Of a DNA stretch of 64,000 nucleotides, positions 43,852-52,867 are shown piece by piece. Numbering within the stretch: position 1 is the first letter of the stretch; each line of letters opens with the position of its first letter. This DNA comes from Insolitispirillum peregrinum (GTDB lineage Bacteria; Pseudomonadota; Alphaproteobacteria; Rhodospirillales; Rhodospirillaceae): contig NZ_FTOA01000002.1 of NCBI RefSeq assembly GCF_900156605.1, forward strand, positions 124,001-188,000, read 5' to 3'. A program made the position numbers and the translations under genes. Under the pieces are notes generated by a model. It worked only from the letters and a program-made list of their open reading frames with translations, had not been told where the DNA came from and did not search any database.

Positions 43852-44892
43852 TTATCCTGCCTTGCAGGGACAATTGCCAAACTGGCCCGGGCACACTCTT
43901 TGCTGCTGTTCAGCCTGAAGTGCCGCCCCGTTGCTCAGGGTTTGTCGCACCAGCCCGGCCAGACCATCGATGAAGGTCGGGCTGCTCTGGACCGTTGAAA
44001 CGCGCGCATAGGCCGGAACACCGGCTTCGGTGGCCAGCGCGCCGTACTCGATATCCAGTTCAACCAGCGTTTCCGAATGTTCGGAGACAAAGGCCAGCGG
44101 CACCACCACCAGCGGCACGCCATCGGCCCCGGCACGGTGGATTTCCGCCTCAGTGGCAGGCCCGATCCATTCCAGTGGTCCAACCCGGCTTTGGTAGCAC
44201 ACTTGCCAGTCCAGCCCCGGCAGAGCCATCTTTTCGACGATTGCCGCCGCGCTCTGTTCGACCTGCCACTGATAGGGATCACCACCGGCAATCACCTTTT
44301 TCGGCAAACCATGGGCGGAGAACAATACCCGTGGTTCGCCGTGGCTGGCCAGCCGGTGAACCGCCTCGCTAACCGAAGACGCCATGGCGCTGACAAAGCC
44401 GTCCATCGTCGGCCAGCAGCAAATACTCTGGCTGGGGCAGGTCAGTCCCTGTCGTTTGGCTTCCTCGGCCCACAACTTCAGCGACGAGCCGCTGGTGGTC
44501 CGCGAATACTGCGGATACAGCGGCAGCAACACCACCCGATCGGGGGCAAACGCCTTCACCTCGGCCACCGTCTCGGCGGTCATCGGATGCCAATAGCGCA
44601 TGGCGATGAACACCCGCACCTGATCGCTACCTGCCGTCTTCAAAACCTGTTCCAGAGCCTGCGCCTGCGATTGGGTTTGCTCCAGCAATGGAGACTTCCC
44701 CCCCAGATGGGCGTAAATCTCCCGCGCGACCGGTGCCCGGCGACTGGAAATGAACTTTGCCAGCGCCCAGCGGATCGGATTCGGAGCACCGATGATTGCT
44801 GGATCATTGAACAGGTTGAACAGGAACGGCTGAACCGCTTCGGGGCGGTCCGGGCCACCCAGGTTGAACAGAACGACAGCGAGTTTTCCCAT
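43852..44892 (-). CDS. hemH: Ferrochelatase
   Basis: A 346-residue enzyme inserting ferrous iron into protoporphyrin IX, the last haem step. It begins LAVVLFNLGGPDRPEAVQPF and has LPLYPQYSRTTSGSS, the active-site His in LFSAHGLPKK, and FVSEHSETLVELD with the conserved Glu. The C-terminal tail RVCPGQFGNCPCKAG is rich in cysteines, resembling ferrochelatases that bind a 2Fe-2S cluster near the C-terminus (inference). It lies between hemE and hemJ on the same strand; a repeat element separates it from hemE. Confidence 0.96.
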   Translation of the reverse strand: MGKLAVVLFNLGGPDRPEAVQPFLFNLFNDPAIIGAPNPIRWALAKFISSRRAPVAREIYAHLGGKSPLLEQTQSQAQALEQVLKTAGSDQVRVFIAMRYWHPMTAETVAEVKAFAPDRVVLLPLYPQYSRTTSGSSLKLWAEEAKRQGLTCPSQSICCWPTMDGFVSAMASSVSEAVHRLASHGEPRVLFSAHGLPKKVIAGGDPYQWQVEQSAAAIVEKMALPGLDWQVCYQSRVGPLEWIGPATEAEIHRAGADGVPLVVVPLAFVSEHSETLVELDIEYGALATEAGVPAYARVSTVQSSPTFIDGLAGLVRQTLSNGAALQAEQQQRVCPGQFGNCPCKAG

Positions 44893-44954
44893 GGTCTTGT
44901 AAATCCTCTGTTGGGCGGAGACCCGGAATGTCTGTTTTTTTCAATATCAAAGGA

Positions 44955-45011
44955 ATGGGGTCTGGGGCCGACTGGCCCCAGCGAGGTGTGGAGCAGCGCT
45001 CCACGTCCTTG
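44955..45011. repeat. Dispersed palindromic repeat between hemE and hemH
   Basis: Begins ATGGGGTCTGGGGCCGACTG and ends AGCGCTCCACGTCCTTG, in the same orientation as 41559. Confidence 0.9.
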
Positions 45012-45037
45012 TTCCCCTTGATGTCTTCAGGACAGCG

Positions 45038-46084
45038 TTAGCGGAACGCGCGGATACGCTCGGCCAGACGGGCAACATGTTCCGGCGGGGCGGCCGGGGT
45101 GATGCCATGGCCCAGATTGAACACGAACGGCCCACGCCCCAGGGTGTTGAGAATACGATCTATGGCGCGGTCCATTGCTTCGCCACCGCTGACCAGATGA
45201 ATCGGATCAAGATTGCCCTGAACCGTGACCAGCGGCTGAATCACCCGCGCCGCCCAGTCCAGCGGAACAGTGGTATCCAGACTGACCGCATCACAGCCGA
45301 CTTCGCGGGCGAAATCTTCGTACAGCAGCCCGGCTCCGCGCGGGAAGCCGATTACCGGCACGGTCGGATGGACCGCCTTCACCCGTTCGACCATTGCCTT
45401 GATCGGTGCCATCACCCAGCGGCGGAATTCTTCTTCCGGCAGCACCCCTGCCCAACTGTCGAAAATCTGCACCGCTTCGGCGCCGGCATCGATCTGGGCA
45501 ATCAGATAATCGCTGGAGGCTTCAACCAGGATATCGATCAGCGCCTGAAACACCGCCGGACGGCCATAGGCCCATTCCTTGGTCTTGGCGTAATCCTTTG
45601 AAGAGCCGCCTTCGATCATGTAGGTGGCAACGGTCCATGGGGCACCGCAGAAGCCGATCAGCGCGGTTTTTTCCGGCAGGGACGCCTTGATGCGGCTGAC
45701 GGTTTCGAGAACCGGCTTCAAATGGCTCCGTACATTGGAAACCAACAGGGCCTCAACGTCTGCGGCTCCGCTCAACGGATCAAGCACCGGCCCTTCGCCT
45801 TGCTTGAAAGCAACCGAACGTCCCAAAGCATCCGGGATCACCAGAATGTCCGAGAACAGGATGGCGGCATCCATTTGATACCGCCGTAGCGGCTGCAAGG
45901 TCACTTCACAGGCCAGTTCGGGATTATAGCACAGGTCAAGGAAGCTGCCTGCCGCAGCGCGGGTAGCGCGGTATTCCGGCAGATAGCGTCCGGCCTGGCG
46001 CATCAGCCAGAACGGCGGGGGGGTCATTGTTTCTCCCGCCAGAGCGCGAAGGAATGGCTTGTTGGTCGAGGCTGCTTGGGTCAC
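45038..46084 (-). CDS. hemE: Uroporphyrinogen decarboxylase
   Basis: A 348-residue enzyme that removes four carboxyls from uroporphyrinogen III to give coproporphyrinogen III. The N-terminal signature [17 protein letters not shown] and the catalytic Asp segment [16 protein letters not shown] are present, with [17 protein letters not shown] and the C-terminal [16 protein letters not shown]. hemE next to oriC is characteristic of Alphaproteobacteria, and in Caulobacter its promoter region overlaps the origin. Confidence 0.97.
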   Translation of the reverse strand: MTQAASTNKPFLRALAGETMTPPPFWLMRQAGRYLPEYRATRAAAGSFLDLCYNPELACEVTLQPLRRYQMDAAILFSDILVIPDALGRSVAFKQGEGPVLDPLSGAADVEALLVSNVRSHLKPVLETVSRIKASLPEKTALIGFCGAPWTVATYMIEGGSSKDYAKTKEWAYGRPAVFQALIDILVEASSDYLIAQIDAGAEAVQIFDSWAGVLPEEEFRRWVMAPIKAMVERVKAVHPTVPVIGFPRGAGLLYEDFAREVGCDAVSLDTTVPLDWAARVIQPLVTVQGNLDPIHLVSGGEAMDRAIDRILNTLGRGPFVFNLGHGITPAAPPEHVARLAERIRAFR

Positions 46085-46553
46085 GGAGCGTTCCTTATGT
46101 CGGCGGTGAAAACGAAGACAGGATATGCACAGGTCGTGCTCTTACACGGTCTTTTTTTTTTTATAAAGGGTTGTAGTGGTTTGTGGATGCCTGTGAATCC
46201 TGTGGATGGACTCTTGTCCACAGGGCATCCACAGAAAACAGAGTCAGAAATCAACAGTTTGCGGGATTGGGGACGACTCCGGGGGAATCTTTTTGCGTGT
46301 ACGGGGAGTCTTGCGGACTCTTGCGGAGTCGCGGTTTGTCGGGACAACTCTGTGGATAACGGGGATAACCATGCCGGTTCGCGGGTTCTCCGCATATCCC
46401 CGCTTTTCCATCGGCAGCGATTCACAGGGGAATAAGCGGACTCATCATTTCCAGTGCAATGGGGATGGAAAAGGAGTCTTTTCAGGGGCATAAACGTTGT
46501 CCACCGCCATGCACCGGTTATCCCCCGCACCGCTTGTGAGCAGGAACCAGGCA
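46085..46553. other. Chromosomal replication origin oriC
   Basis: 469 bases between divergent hemE and ppsR with no gene. A perfect DnaA box, TGTGGATAA (complement TTATCCACA), is at 46351-46359. Near boxes are TTGTCCACA (46214), GCATCCACA (46225) and, on the other strand, TGTGGATGC (46182) and TGTGGATGG (46201); TTGTCCACC (46497) and TTATCCCCC (46518) are weaker. A tract of 12 T followed by ATAAA (46151-46167) is a candidate unwinding element. Direct repeats of TCTTGCGGA lie near 46309-46328. The hemE-oriC-DUF299 order is established for Caulobacter and Rickettsia. Confidence 0.9.
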
Positions 46554-47396
46554 ATGCCCAATAAAAGCATCCATCTTCACCTCGTATCGGACTCGTCAGG
46601 GGAAACGGTTTCTGCCATTGCGCGCGCTTGTCTGGTGCAGTTTGCCGGATGCAGCGTGACCACCCATCAATGGTGGCTGGTCCGCACTCCGGGGCAGGCC
46701 GGGCGGGTGCTGAGTGCCATCCAGAGCCATCGCGGGGTGGTGATTTATACCGTGATTGACCCTGAAATTCGCGGCATTCTGGAAACCGGCTTTCGCGAGC
46801 TGGAGGTCGATCATATCCCGGTGCTTGATCCGGTGCTGAACACCCTGTCGGCGCGTCTGGAAGCCCAGGCAGATGGTCGGCCGGGACGGCAGCATTCGAT
46901 GGATGCAGAATACTTCCGCCGCATTGACGCGATGAATTTCACCATCGAGCACGACGACGGCCAGAGCCTGGCCCGCATCGACGAGGCTGACGTGATCGTG
47001 TTCGGTGTTTCACGCACCTCGAAAACGCCGACCTGCATGTATCTGGCCAACCGGGGCCTGAAGGCGATGAACATTCCGGTGGTCTCCGGCATCCCGTTGC
47101 CAGAGGAAGCCTTGCGGGTACGGGGGCCGCTGAAGGTGGCGCTGACCCGGGAACCGCGCTCGCTGTCCGACATTCGCCGCAACCGCTTGCGGATGATGAA
47201 CGAAGACCCGGCCAGCAGTTATGCCAATGAAGAACTGGTGCGGGATGAAGTGCTGGAAGCGCGCCGGATGTTCACCAGACTGGGCTATCCGGTGATTGAT
47301 GTCTCACGGCGGTCGATTGAAGAAGCCGCCGCCACCATCCTGCAATACTATACCGACCATCAACGTCAGCGTCAGCAACAGGAGCATGCCCAGTGA
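46554..47396 (+). CDS. ppsR: Pyruvate phosphate dikinase / PEP synthase regulatory protein
   Basis: A 280-residue DUF299 kinase/pyrophosphorylase that inactivates its dikinase partner by ADP-dependent phosphorylation and reverses it with phosphate. It opens IHLHLVSDSSGETVSAIARA. The P-loop is GVSRTSKTPTCMYLA, and the C-terminal part has EDPASSYANEELVRDEV. The ATG at 46554 has an AGGAA site; an earlier start at 46497 would run into DnaA-box-like sequence. It is the first gene rightward from oriC and overlaps maf by four bases. Confidence 0.95.
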   Translation: MPNKSIHLHLVSDSSGETVSAIARACLVQFAGCSVTTHQWWLVRTPGQAGRVLSAIQSHRGVVIYTVIDPEIRGILETGFRELEVDHIPVLDPVLNTLSARLEAQADGRPGRQHSMDAEYFRRIDAMNFTIEHDDGQSLARIDEADVIVFGVSRTSKTPTCMYLANRGLKAMNIPVVSGIPLPEEALRVRGPLKVALTREPRSLSDIRRNRLRMMNEDPASSYANEELVRDEVLEARRMFTRLGYPVIDVSRRSIEEAAATILQYYTDHQRQRQQQEHAQ

Positions 47397-48016
47397 CGTC
47401 CTCTGTGCCTTTGGTTGTTCTGGCTTCGGGCAGCTCGGCCCGCGCCCGCCTGTTGCGCTCGGCCGGGGTGCCGGTCGAGGTTCAGCCCGCCCGCGTCGAT
47501 GAAAGCGAAGTCAAACAGTCGTTGCAGGCCGAAGGGGCCAGTGCCGCCGATGTGGCCGAGGTGCTGGCCGAGATCAAGGCGATGCAGGTGTCCCGCCGCT
47601 ATCCCGGTGCGCTGGTGGTCGGGGCCGACCAGATGCTGGAGGCTCCAGACGGGCAGGGCGGGGTACGCTGGCTGGACAAGGCAGCCTCGCTCGAGGATGC
47701 CCGCGCCATTTTGTGGTCGTTACGGGGGGAAACCCACCGCCTGATCAGTTGCGCGGTGGTGGTGCGTGACGGCCAACGGCTGTGGCACCACATGGATCAG
47801 GCCCGCATGAGTGTGCGCCCGTTTACCGAGGCTTTCCTGGACCGCTATCTCGCCGAGCTGGGCGAGGCGGCGCTGGAAACCGTCGGCGGCTATCACCTCG
47901 AAGGGCTGGGAGCGCAATTGTTCTCTCGCATGGACGGAAATTTCTTTACCATCCTCGGCCTGCCCCTGCTGCCGTTGCTGGGATTCCTGCGTGCCCACGG
48001 GGTGCTGGTGGAGTGA
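47393..48016 (+). CDS. maf: Maf-like nucleotide pyrophosphatase
   Basis: A 207-residue Maf/YhdE-type house-cleaning enzyme that hydrolyses non-canonical or dTTP/UTP-type nucleotides. The N-terminal VLASGSSARARLLRSAG, the VVGADQMLE with its catalytic Asp and the C-terminal VGGYHLEGLGAQLF with FTILGLPLLPLL are standard. The start is GTG at 47393, overlapping the ppsR stop, with an AGGAG site. The ppsR-maf-aroE-coaE-dnaQ order is the typical origin-proximal set. Confidence 0.93.
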   Translation: MTSSVPLVVLASGSSARARLLRSAGVPVEVQPARVDESEVKQSLQAEGASAADVAEVLAEIKAMQVSRRYPGALVVGADQMLEAPDGQGGVRWLDKAASLEDARAILWSLRGETHRLISCAVVVRDGQRLWHHMDQARMSVRPFTEAFLDRYLAELGEAALETVGGYHLEGLGAQLFSRMDGNFFTILGLPLLPLLGFLRAHGVLVE

Positions 48017-48020
48017 AAAG

Positions 48021-48141
48021 GCGGGCTACCGCCCGCACCTGTTTGGGGGCCAATGCCCCCAATCCCCCCTTTTTTCTTTGATCATTCAAGAAATGGGGTC
48101 TGGGGCCTGAAGGCCCCAGCGAGGTGTGGAGCAGCGCTCCG
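48021..48141. repeat. Composite dispersed palindromic element between maf and aroE
   Basis: First module GCGGGC-TACC-GCCCGC (48021-48036) with a TTGGGGGC-CAAT-GCCCCCAA hairpin. Second module 48093-48141 (ATGGGGTCTGGGGCCTGAAG, then GTGTGGAGCAGCGCTCC). It shows that the two modules found apart elsewhere can lie together. Confidence 0.85.
48043..48076 (+). terminator. Terminator of the ppsR-maf transcript
   Basis: TTGGGGGC-CAAT-GCCCCCAA, a perfect eight-base stem, then TCCCCCC and six T. The T run is displaced by seven bases from the stem, so efficiency is uncertain. Confidence 0.6.
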
Positions 48142-48178
48142 CGATTTTTTGTTGTGAACTGTCTTAAGGACCATCTCG

Positions 48179-49042
48179 ATGAGCCTCAGTGGAAAAGCCA
48201 AAGTTGCGGCGGTGATCGGCTGGCCGGTCAGCCATTCCCTCAGCCCGCGCCTGCATGGCTTCTGGCTGGAACGGGCCGGGATTGATGGCACCTATATCCC
48301 GTTGGCGGTCGCACCGGAAAACATTCACGACGCCATCCGGGCCTTGCCCAAGCTGGGCCTGCGCGGGGCCAACGTCACCGTACCGCACAAGGAAGCCGCC
48401 TTGCAGGCCGCCGATCATGCCACTGACCGCGCCCGCCGGATGGGGGCGGCCAATACGCTGGTGGTCAATGCCGATGGCAGCATCACGGCCGATAACACCG
48501 ATGGCTATGGCTTCCTCGAAAACCTGCGCAGCGGTGCGCCGGACTGGACCGCCGCCGCTGGTCCGGCAGTGGTGCTGGGGGCTGGGGGAGCGGCGCGCGG
48601 GGTGATCTGTGCCCTGCTGGAGGCGGGCGTTCCTGCCATCCGCCTGCTGAACCGCACCCGCGCCCGTGCCGAGGCGCTGGCGGCGGATCTGGCTCGGCAT
48701 TTCCCCGCCCAGCCGATCGAGGTCGGGGAGTGGGAGCAGCGTGAAACACTGCTGGCCGGGTCGGCCTTGCTGGTGAACACCACCACCCAGGGCATGCACG
48801 GCCAGCCCGCGCTGGAGCTGTCGCTGGCAGCCTTGCCGCCCTCGGCGGTGGTGACGGACATTGTGTATGTGCCGTTGCTGACCCCGTTGCTGGAACAGGC
48901 CAAACAGCGCGGTCATGTCATCGTTGACGGGTTGGGGATGTTGCTGCATCAGGCCCGCCCCGGCTTCACCGCCTGGTTCGGTTCCGAACCGATCGTTGAC
49001 GAGGCCCTGCGCAGCCACATGCTGGGCTTTGTCGGGCGATGA
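48179..49042 (+). CDS. aroE: Shikimate dehydrogenase
   Basis: A 287-residue NADPH-dependent enzyme reducing 3-dehydroshikimate in aromatic amino-acid synthesis. The substrate motif IGWPVSHSLSPRLHGFWL, the catalytic Lys in GANVTVPHKEAAL, the TDGYGFLENL region and the nucleotide loop VVLGAGGAARGVICALL are all present. An AAGGA site precedes the ATG. The stop overlaps the coaE start (ATGA). Confidence 0.97.
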   Translation: MSLSGKAKVAAVIGWPVSHSLSPRLHGFWLERAGIDGTYIPLAVAPENIHDAIRALPKLGLRGANVTVPHKEAALQAADHATDRARRMGAANTLVVNADGSITADNTDGYGFLENLRSGAPDWTAAAGPAVVLGAGGAARGVICALLEAGVPAIRLLNRTRARAEALAADLARHFPAQPIEVGEWEQRETLLAGSALLVNTTTQGMHGQPALELSLAALPPSAVVTDIVYVPLLTPLLEQAKQRGHVIVDGLGMLLHQARPGFTAWFGSEPIVDEALRSHMLGFVGR

Positions 49043-49632
49043 TCATTCTCGGCCTGACCGGCTCGATCGGGATGGGCAAGTCCACCCTCGCCCGCATGCT
49101 GCGGGAGGCCGGGATTCCCGTCCATGATGCCGATGCCACCGTCCACCGGTTGCTGGCGGCGGGCGGCAAGGCGGTGGCGGCGATCTCGGCAGCGTTTCCC
49201 GCTGTTTCACGGGCCGACGGCAGCATTGACCGGCGGGCGCTGGGGCAGCAGGTATTCGGTAATACCCCGGCCCTGCGGCGGCTGGAGGCGATCTTGCACC
49301 CGCTGGTTCGCGCCGACAAGGCGGCTTTTCTGGCTCGTTGTCGTCGTCGTCGCTGTCGGCTGGTGGCGCTGGATGTGCCGTTGTTGTATGAAACAGGCGG
49401 AGACCGGCAGTGCGATGCGGTGATGGTCGTTTCGGCTCCGTATTTTCTCCAGCGTCAGCGGGTGCTGGCGCGCCCCGGCATGACTGCCGAGACCTTTGCC
49501 CAGATCCGCGCCCGTCAGTGCCCCGATGCCGAAAAGCGACGGCGGGCTGATGTGGTCGTTCCGTCCGGGTTGGGCAAGGCCGTCACCCGGCGGGCGGTGA
49601 AACGAGCGTTGACGCACTTGAAACGAGGGTAA
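49039..49632 (+). CDS. coaE: Dephospho-CoA kinase
   Basis: A 197-residue P-loop kinase for the last step of coenzyme A synthesis. The Walker A is LGLTGSIGMGKSTLARML, then PVHDADATVHRL and the ALDVPLLYE segment with the conserved LLxE. A run of Arg codons (CRRRRCR, near residue 100) is unusual but in frame. It is coupled to aroE by a four-base overlap, with dnaQ five bases downstream. Confidence 0.95.
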   Translation: MIILGLTGSIGMGKSTLARMLREAGIPVHDADATVHRLLAAGGKAVAAISAAFPAVSRADGSIDRRALGQQVFGNTPALRRLEAILHPLVRADKAAFLARCRRRRCRLVALDVPLLYETGGDRQCDAVMVVSAPYFLQRQRVLARPGMTAETFAQIRARQCPDAEKRRRADVVVPSGLGKAVTRRAVKRALTHLKRG

Positions 49633-49637
49633 CTGCC

Positions 49638-50333
49638 ATGCGCGAGATTGTGTTCGATACCGAAACGACAGGCTTCGAGCCGTCAGAAGGGCACCGACTG
49701 GTGGAAATCGGCGCGCTGGAGCTGATCAACCACATGCCCACCGGTGTGACCTTCCACAAATACATCAACCCCGAGCGCGAAATTCCCGCCGATGCCACCC
49801 GCGTTCATGGCATCACCAACGAGCGGGTGGCCGACTGTCCGCTGTTTGCCGACATCGCTGACGAGTGGCTGGAGTTTGTTGGTGACGCCCCGATGATCGC
49901 CCATAATGCCGCCTTTGACATGCGGTTCATCAATGCCGAGTTGGGTTGGATCGGGAAGCCGCCCTATGCCCCCGAGCGGTTCATTGATACGCTGGCGATG
50001 GCGCGTAAAAAGTTCCCCGGCTCGCCGGTCAGTCTCGATGCCTTGTGTCGCCGGTTCAGCATCGACAACTCGCACCGTGAATTCCACGGTGCCTTGCTCG
50101 ATACCGAGTTGCTGGCCGAAGTCTATCTCGAGCTGCGCGGCGGTCGTCAGCCCGGGTTGGCACTGGTCGGCAAGGGTGCCGCCAGTGGCGACGAGCGTGT
50201 TCACATCGACCGTCCCTATCGCGCCCCGCGTCCCCATGCCGTCCCCGACGCCGAGCAGGCCGCTCATCGCGCCTTCCTCGAAAAGAAAGTCAAAAAATCC
50301 CTCTGGCTCGCTGGCGACACCCCCTCAGCATAA
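49638..50333 (+). CDS. dnaQ: DNA polymerase III epsilon subunit (3'-5' exonuclease)
   Basis: A 231-residue proofreading exonuclease of the DEDDh family. Exo I is IVFDTETTGF, Exo II IAHNAAFDMRFIN, Exo III HGALLDTELLAEVYLEL. The C-terminal tail (HRAFLEKKVKKSLWL) carries the polymerase-alpha binding region. Length is typical. It is followed by a strong bidirectional terminator shared with hinT. Confidence 0.96.
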   Translation: MREIVFDTETTGFEPSEGHRLVEIGALELINHMPTGVTFHKYINPEREIPADATRVHGITNERVADCPLFADIADEWLEFVGDAPMIAHNAAFDMRFINAELGWIGKPPYAPERFIDTLAMARKKFPGSPVSLDALCRRFSIDNSHREFHGALLDTELLAEVYLELRGGRQPGLALVGKGAASGDERVHIDRPYRAPRPHAVPDAEQAAHRAFLEKKVKKSLWLAGDTPSA

Positions 50334-50344
50334 AGAGGGCAGGG

Positions 50345-50399
50345 GTAGCCCTTACGGGGTGCTCCGCACGGGTTTTCGTGGGGTCACGGACCCCACACC
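50345..50399. repeat. Diverged dispersed palindromic element after dnaQ
   Basis: GTAGCCCTTACGGGGTGCTC, then GTGGGGTCACGGACCCCAC. It resembles the first module seen at 20770 and 48021, with a different inner palindrome. Confidence 0.5.
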
Positions 50400-50406
50400 C
50401 CTTCAG

Positions 50407-50458
50407 ATAGAAAAGAAACAGGCCCCCGGCTAAAGCAGGGGGCCTGTTTCTTTTCTAT
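50407..50458. terminator. Bidirectional terminator between dnaQ and hinT
   Basis: A perfect 21-base inverted repeat: the arm ATAGAAAAGAAACAGGCCCC plus one C, a ten-base loop, and its complement. A-rich and T-rich arm ends serve both strands. A further palindrome TTGGGGCC-AAT-GGCCCCAA lies at about 50466-50484. Confidence 0.9.
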
Positions 50459-50529
50459 TGGGGCTTGGGGCCAATGGCCCCAAAAAAGGCCGCGCGCAGC
50501 GCATCCCGCAGGGACTATTTGCGCCCCTC

Positions 50530-50898
50530 TTATGCCGGGCGTTTGCTGAGCATGGGGCCGGTGGGGGCGCCGCCGATGATGTGGAAGTGGAGATGGGGGA
50601 CTTCCTGATGGCCATCATCGCCAATGTTGGTGATGACACGATAGCCGGACTGATCGCAGCCCTTGAGCTTGGCAACGGTGCCTATGGCGCGCAGCAGGGC
50701 GGCCAGCTCGGCCTCGCTGGCACTGGCGGCGACTTCGTTGACCGAGCGATAGGGGCCCTTGGGGATCACCAGCGTGTGGACCGGAGCCTGCGGGGCAATG
50801 TCGTCAAAGGCCAGCACATGGTCGTCTTCGTAGACCTTTTTGCACGGGATCTCCCCGCGCAGGATTTTGGCAAAGACGTTGTTGGAATCGTAGCTCAT
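50530..50898 (-). CDS. hinT: HIT family hydrolase (HinT type)
   Basis: A 122-residue histidine-triad nucleotide-binding protein that hydrolyses purine nucleoside phosphoramidates. It begins NVFAKILRGEIPCKKVYED, and the triad is VPHLHFHIIGG near the C-terminus (HxHxH). It lies 17 bases after hisE at the end of the his block, an arrangement often seen in Alphaproteobacteria. Confidence 0.95.
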   Translation of the reverse strand: MSYDSNNVFAKILRGEIPCKKVYEDDHVLAFDDIAPQAPVHTLVIPKGPYRSVNEVAASASEAELAALLRAIGTVAKLKGCDQSGYRVITNIGDDGHQEVPHLHFHIIGGAPTGPMLSKRPA

Positions 50899-50915
50899 CT
50901 GCGCTTCCCCTGTGA

Positions 50916-51242
50916 TTACTTCTTGCGGGCTTTCTTTTCATCGACCCCGGAAACACCAACCCGGCGTTCCAGCTCGCTCCACACCTCTTGCGGGGCAATC
51001 CCGACCTCGGCCCACAGGACCAGCAGGTGATAGAGCAGGTCGGCACTTTCGGAAACCACATTGGCGGGCTTTTCGGCCACGGCGGCAATGGCGGTTTCGA
51101 CGGCTTCCTCGCCGACCTTCTGGGCGATCTTTTTGCGGCCCTTGGCGAACAGCCTGGCGGTATAGCTGCTTTCCGGGTCGGCATCTTTGCGGCTGGCAAT
51201 GGTGGCTGCCAGGGCATCAAGGATGTGCAGGTCTTCGGTCAT
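50916..51242 (-). CDS. hisE: Phosphoribosyl-ATP pyrophosphatase
   Basis: A 108-residue MazG-like all-helical enzyme that converts phosphoribosyl-ATP to phosphoribosyl-AMP in histidine synthesis. It has SSYTARLFAKGRKKIAQKVG and the metal-binding EEAVETAIAA with SESADLLYHLLVLW. The ATG at 51242 matches the usual family start and has an AAGGA site. Longer starts (51284 and 51317) would overlap the hisF end. HisI is not fused here and is not in the window. Confidence 0.94.
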   Translation of the reverse strand: MTEDLHILDALAATIASRKDADPESSYTARLFAKGRKKIAQKVGEEAVETAIAAVAEKPANVVSESADLLYHLLVLWAEVGIAPQEVWSELERRVGVSGVDEKKARKK

Positions 51243-51291
51243 CGGGAGGAGTCCTTCCTTGATCAACTGTTTGATCTTGACCATGCGGGGG

Positions 51292-52053
51292 TTAGTCTTC
51301 GCGCACGGCGATGCCACGGGCCTTCATGTGGGCCTTGGCGTCACGGATGGTGTATTCGCCGAAGTGGAAAATCGACGCCGCCAGTACGGCGGTGGCGTGA
51401 CCTTCGAGCACACCTTCGGCCAGATGGTCGAGAGTACCGACGCCACCGGAGGCAATCACCGGAATGCGCACGGCATCGGCGACGGCGCGGGTCAGCGGCA
51501 GGTTAAAGCCCTGCTTGGTACCATCGCGGTCCATCGAGGTGAGCAGGATTTCGCCTGCGCCATAGCTTTCCATCCGCTTGGCCCAGTCGACCGCATCCAG
51601 CCCGGTGGCATTGCGGCCCCCGTGGGTGAAGATCTCGAATTTGCCGGGAGCGACGGCCTTGGCATCAAGGGCAACCACGATGCACTGGGAGCCGAACTTT
51701 TCGGCGGCTTCGCGGACGAATTCCGGGCGGTGGACGGCGGCGGTGTTGATCGACACCTTGTCGGCCCCGGCGAGCAACAGCTTGCGGATATCTTCGACGG
51801 TGCGCACGCCACCACCGACGGTCAGCGGCATGAAGCATTCTTCGGCGGTGCGGGCGACCACATCATAAAGCGTCGCCCGATTGTCCGAGCTGGCGGTGAT
51901 GTCGAGGAAACACAGCTCGTCGGCCCCGGCGGCGTCATACAGGCGGGCCTGCTCGACCGGGTCCCCGGCGTCGCGCAAACCGACGAAGTTGACCCCCTTG
52001 ACCACCCGGCCATCCTTGACGTCGAGGCAGGGGATGATGCGCATCTTCAGCAT
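51292..52053 (-). CDS. hisF: Imidazole glycerol phosphate synthase, cyclase subunit
   Basis: A 253-residue TIM barrel that, with HisH, forms imidazole glycerol phosphate and AICAR. The catalytic Asp pair lies in [17 protein letters not shown] and the [11 protein letters not shown] segment; phosphate loops [16 protein letters not shown] and [14 protein letters not shown] are present. 20 bases from hisA, so one transcript is expected. Confidence 0.97.
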   Translation of the reverse strand: MLKMRIIPCLDVKDGRVVKGVNFVGLRDAGDPVEQARLYDAAGADELCFLDITASSDNRATLYDVVARTAEECFMPLTVGGGVRTVEDIRKLLLAGADKVSINTAAVHRPEFVREAAEKFGSQCIVVALDAKAVAPGKFEIFTHGGRNATGLDAVDWAKRMESYGAGEILLTSMDRDGTKQGFNLPLTRAVADAVRIPVIASGGVGTLDHLAEGVLEGHATAVLAASIFHFGEYTIRDAKAHMKARGIAVRED

Positions 52054-52073
52054 GGTGGCGTTAATCCCTTGGG

Positions 52074-52805
52074 TTAGCCGTTGAGAACGGCCAGGGCTTC
52101 GGCGAGATCAAGGCGGCCATCGTAAATGGCCCGGCCCGAGATGACCCCTTCGATCCCGCTGCTTTCGACCGCCTTCAGCGCCTTGATGTCGTCGATCGAC
52201 GACACCCCGCCGGAGGCAATCACCGGAGTGGAAATGCGGTCGGCGAGGGCGGCGGTGGCCTCGACGTTGCAGCCGGTCAGGGCGCCGTCGCGGTCAATGT
52301 CCGTGTAAACGATGGCGGCGACACCGGCATCTTCGAACTTCAGGGCCAGATCGAGCGCCGACAGTTCCGAGGTTTCGGCCCAGCCTTCGACCGCGACCAT
52401 GCCGTCGCGGGCGTCGATTCCGACCACCACCCGGCCCGGATGACGGCGGCAGGCTTCCTTGACCAGCGCCGGATCGCGCACGGCGATGGTGCCGAGGATC
52501 ACCCGGCGAACACCCTTGTCCAGCCACAGGTCAATGGTGGCATGGTCACGGATACCGCCGCCCAGCTGAACCGGCACATCGGGGCCCATCACCGCCAGGA
52601 TTTCCTCGACCGCCTGCGCATTGACCGGCTTGCCGGCGAAGGCCCCGTTCAGATCGACCACATGCAGCCACGGACAGCCCATTGCCTTGAACTGCCCGGC
52701 CTGATCGGCGGGGCTGGTGTTGAACACGGTGGCCTTTTCCATTTCGCCTTTGTACAGGCGGACGCAGGCCCCATCTTTGAGGTCAATGGCAGGAAACAGG
52801 ATCAT
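52074..52805 (-). CDS. hisA: ProFAR isomerase
   Basis: A 243-residue TIM barrel (phosphoribosylformimino-5-aminoimidazole carboxamide ribotide isomerase). It starts [20 protein letters not shown] with the catalytic Asp, has [20 protein letters not shown], the second Asp in [12 protein letters not shown], and [12 protein letters not shown]. The ATG at 52805 is clear; the long upstream frame overlaps hisH and is not coding. It stands between hisH and hisF. Confidence 0.97.
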   Translation of the reverse strand: MILFPAIDLKDGACVRLYKGEMEKATVFNTSPADQAGQFKAMGCPWLHVVDLNGAFAGKPVNAQAVEEILAVMGPDVPVQLGGGIRDHATIDLWLDKGVRRVILGTIAVRDPALVKEACRRHPGRVVVGIDARDGMVAVEGWAETSELSALDLALKFEDAGVAAIVYTDIDRDGALTGCNVEATAALADRISTPVIASGGVSSIDDIKALKAVESSGIEGVISGRAIYDGRLDLAEALAVLNG

Positions 52806-52867
52806 GGCGACGGCTTTCGACGAAAGAGCGGAATGAACGGATGACAGCAACCTGACACGGGACGGGA

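Noticed and set aside
50466-50484. A second terminator next to the dnaQ-hinT hairpin
   Set aside because: The palindrome TTGGGGCC-AAT-GGCCCCAA has its A/T run on the wrong side for hinT and lies beyond a stronger hairpin for dnaQ.
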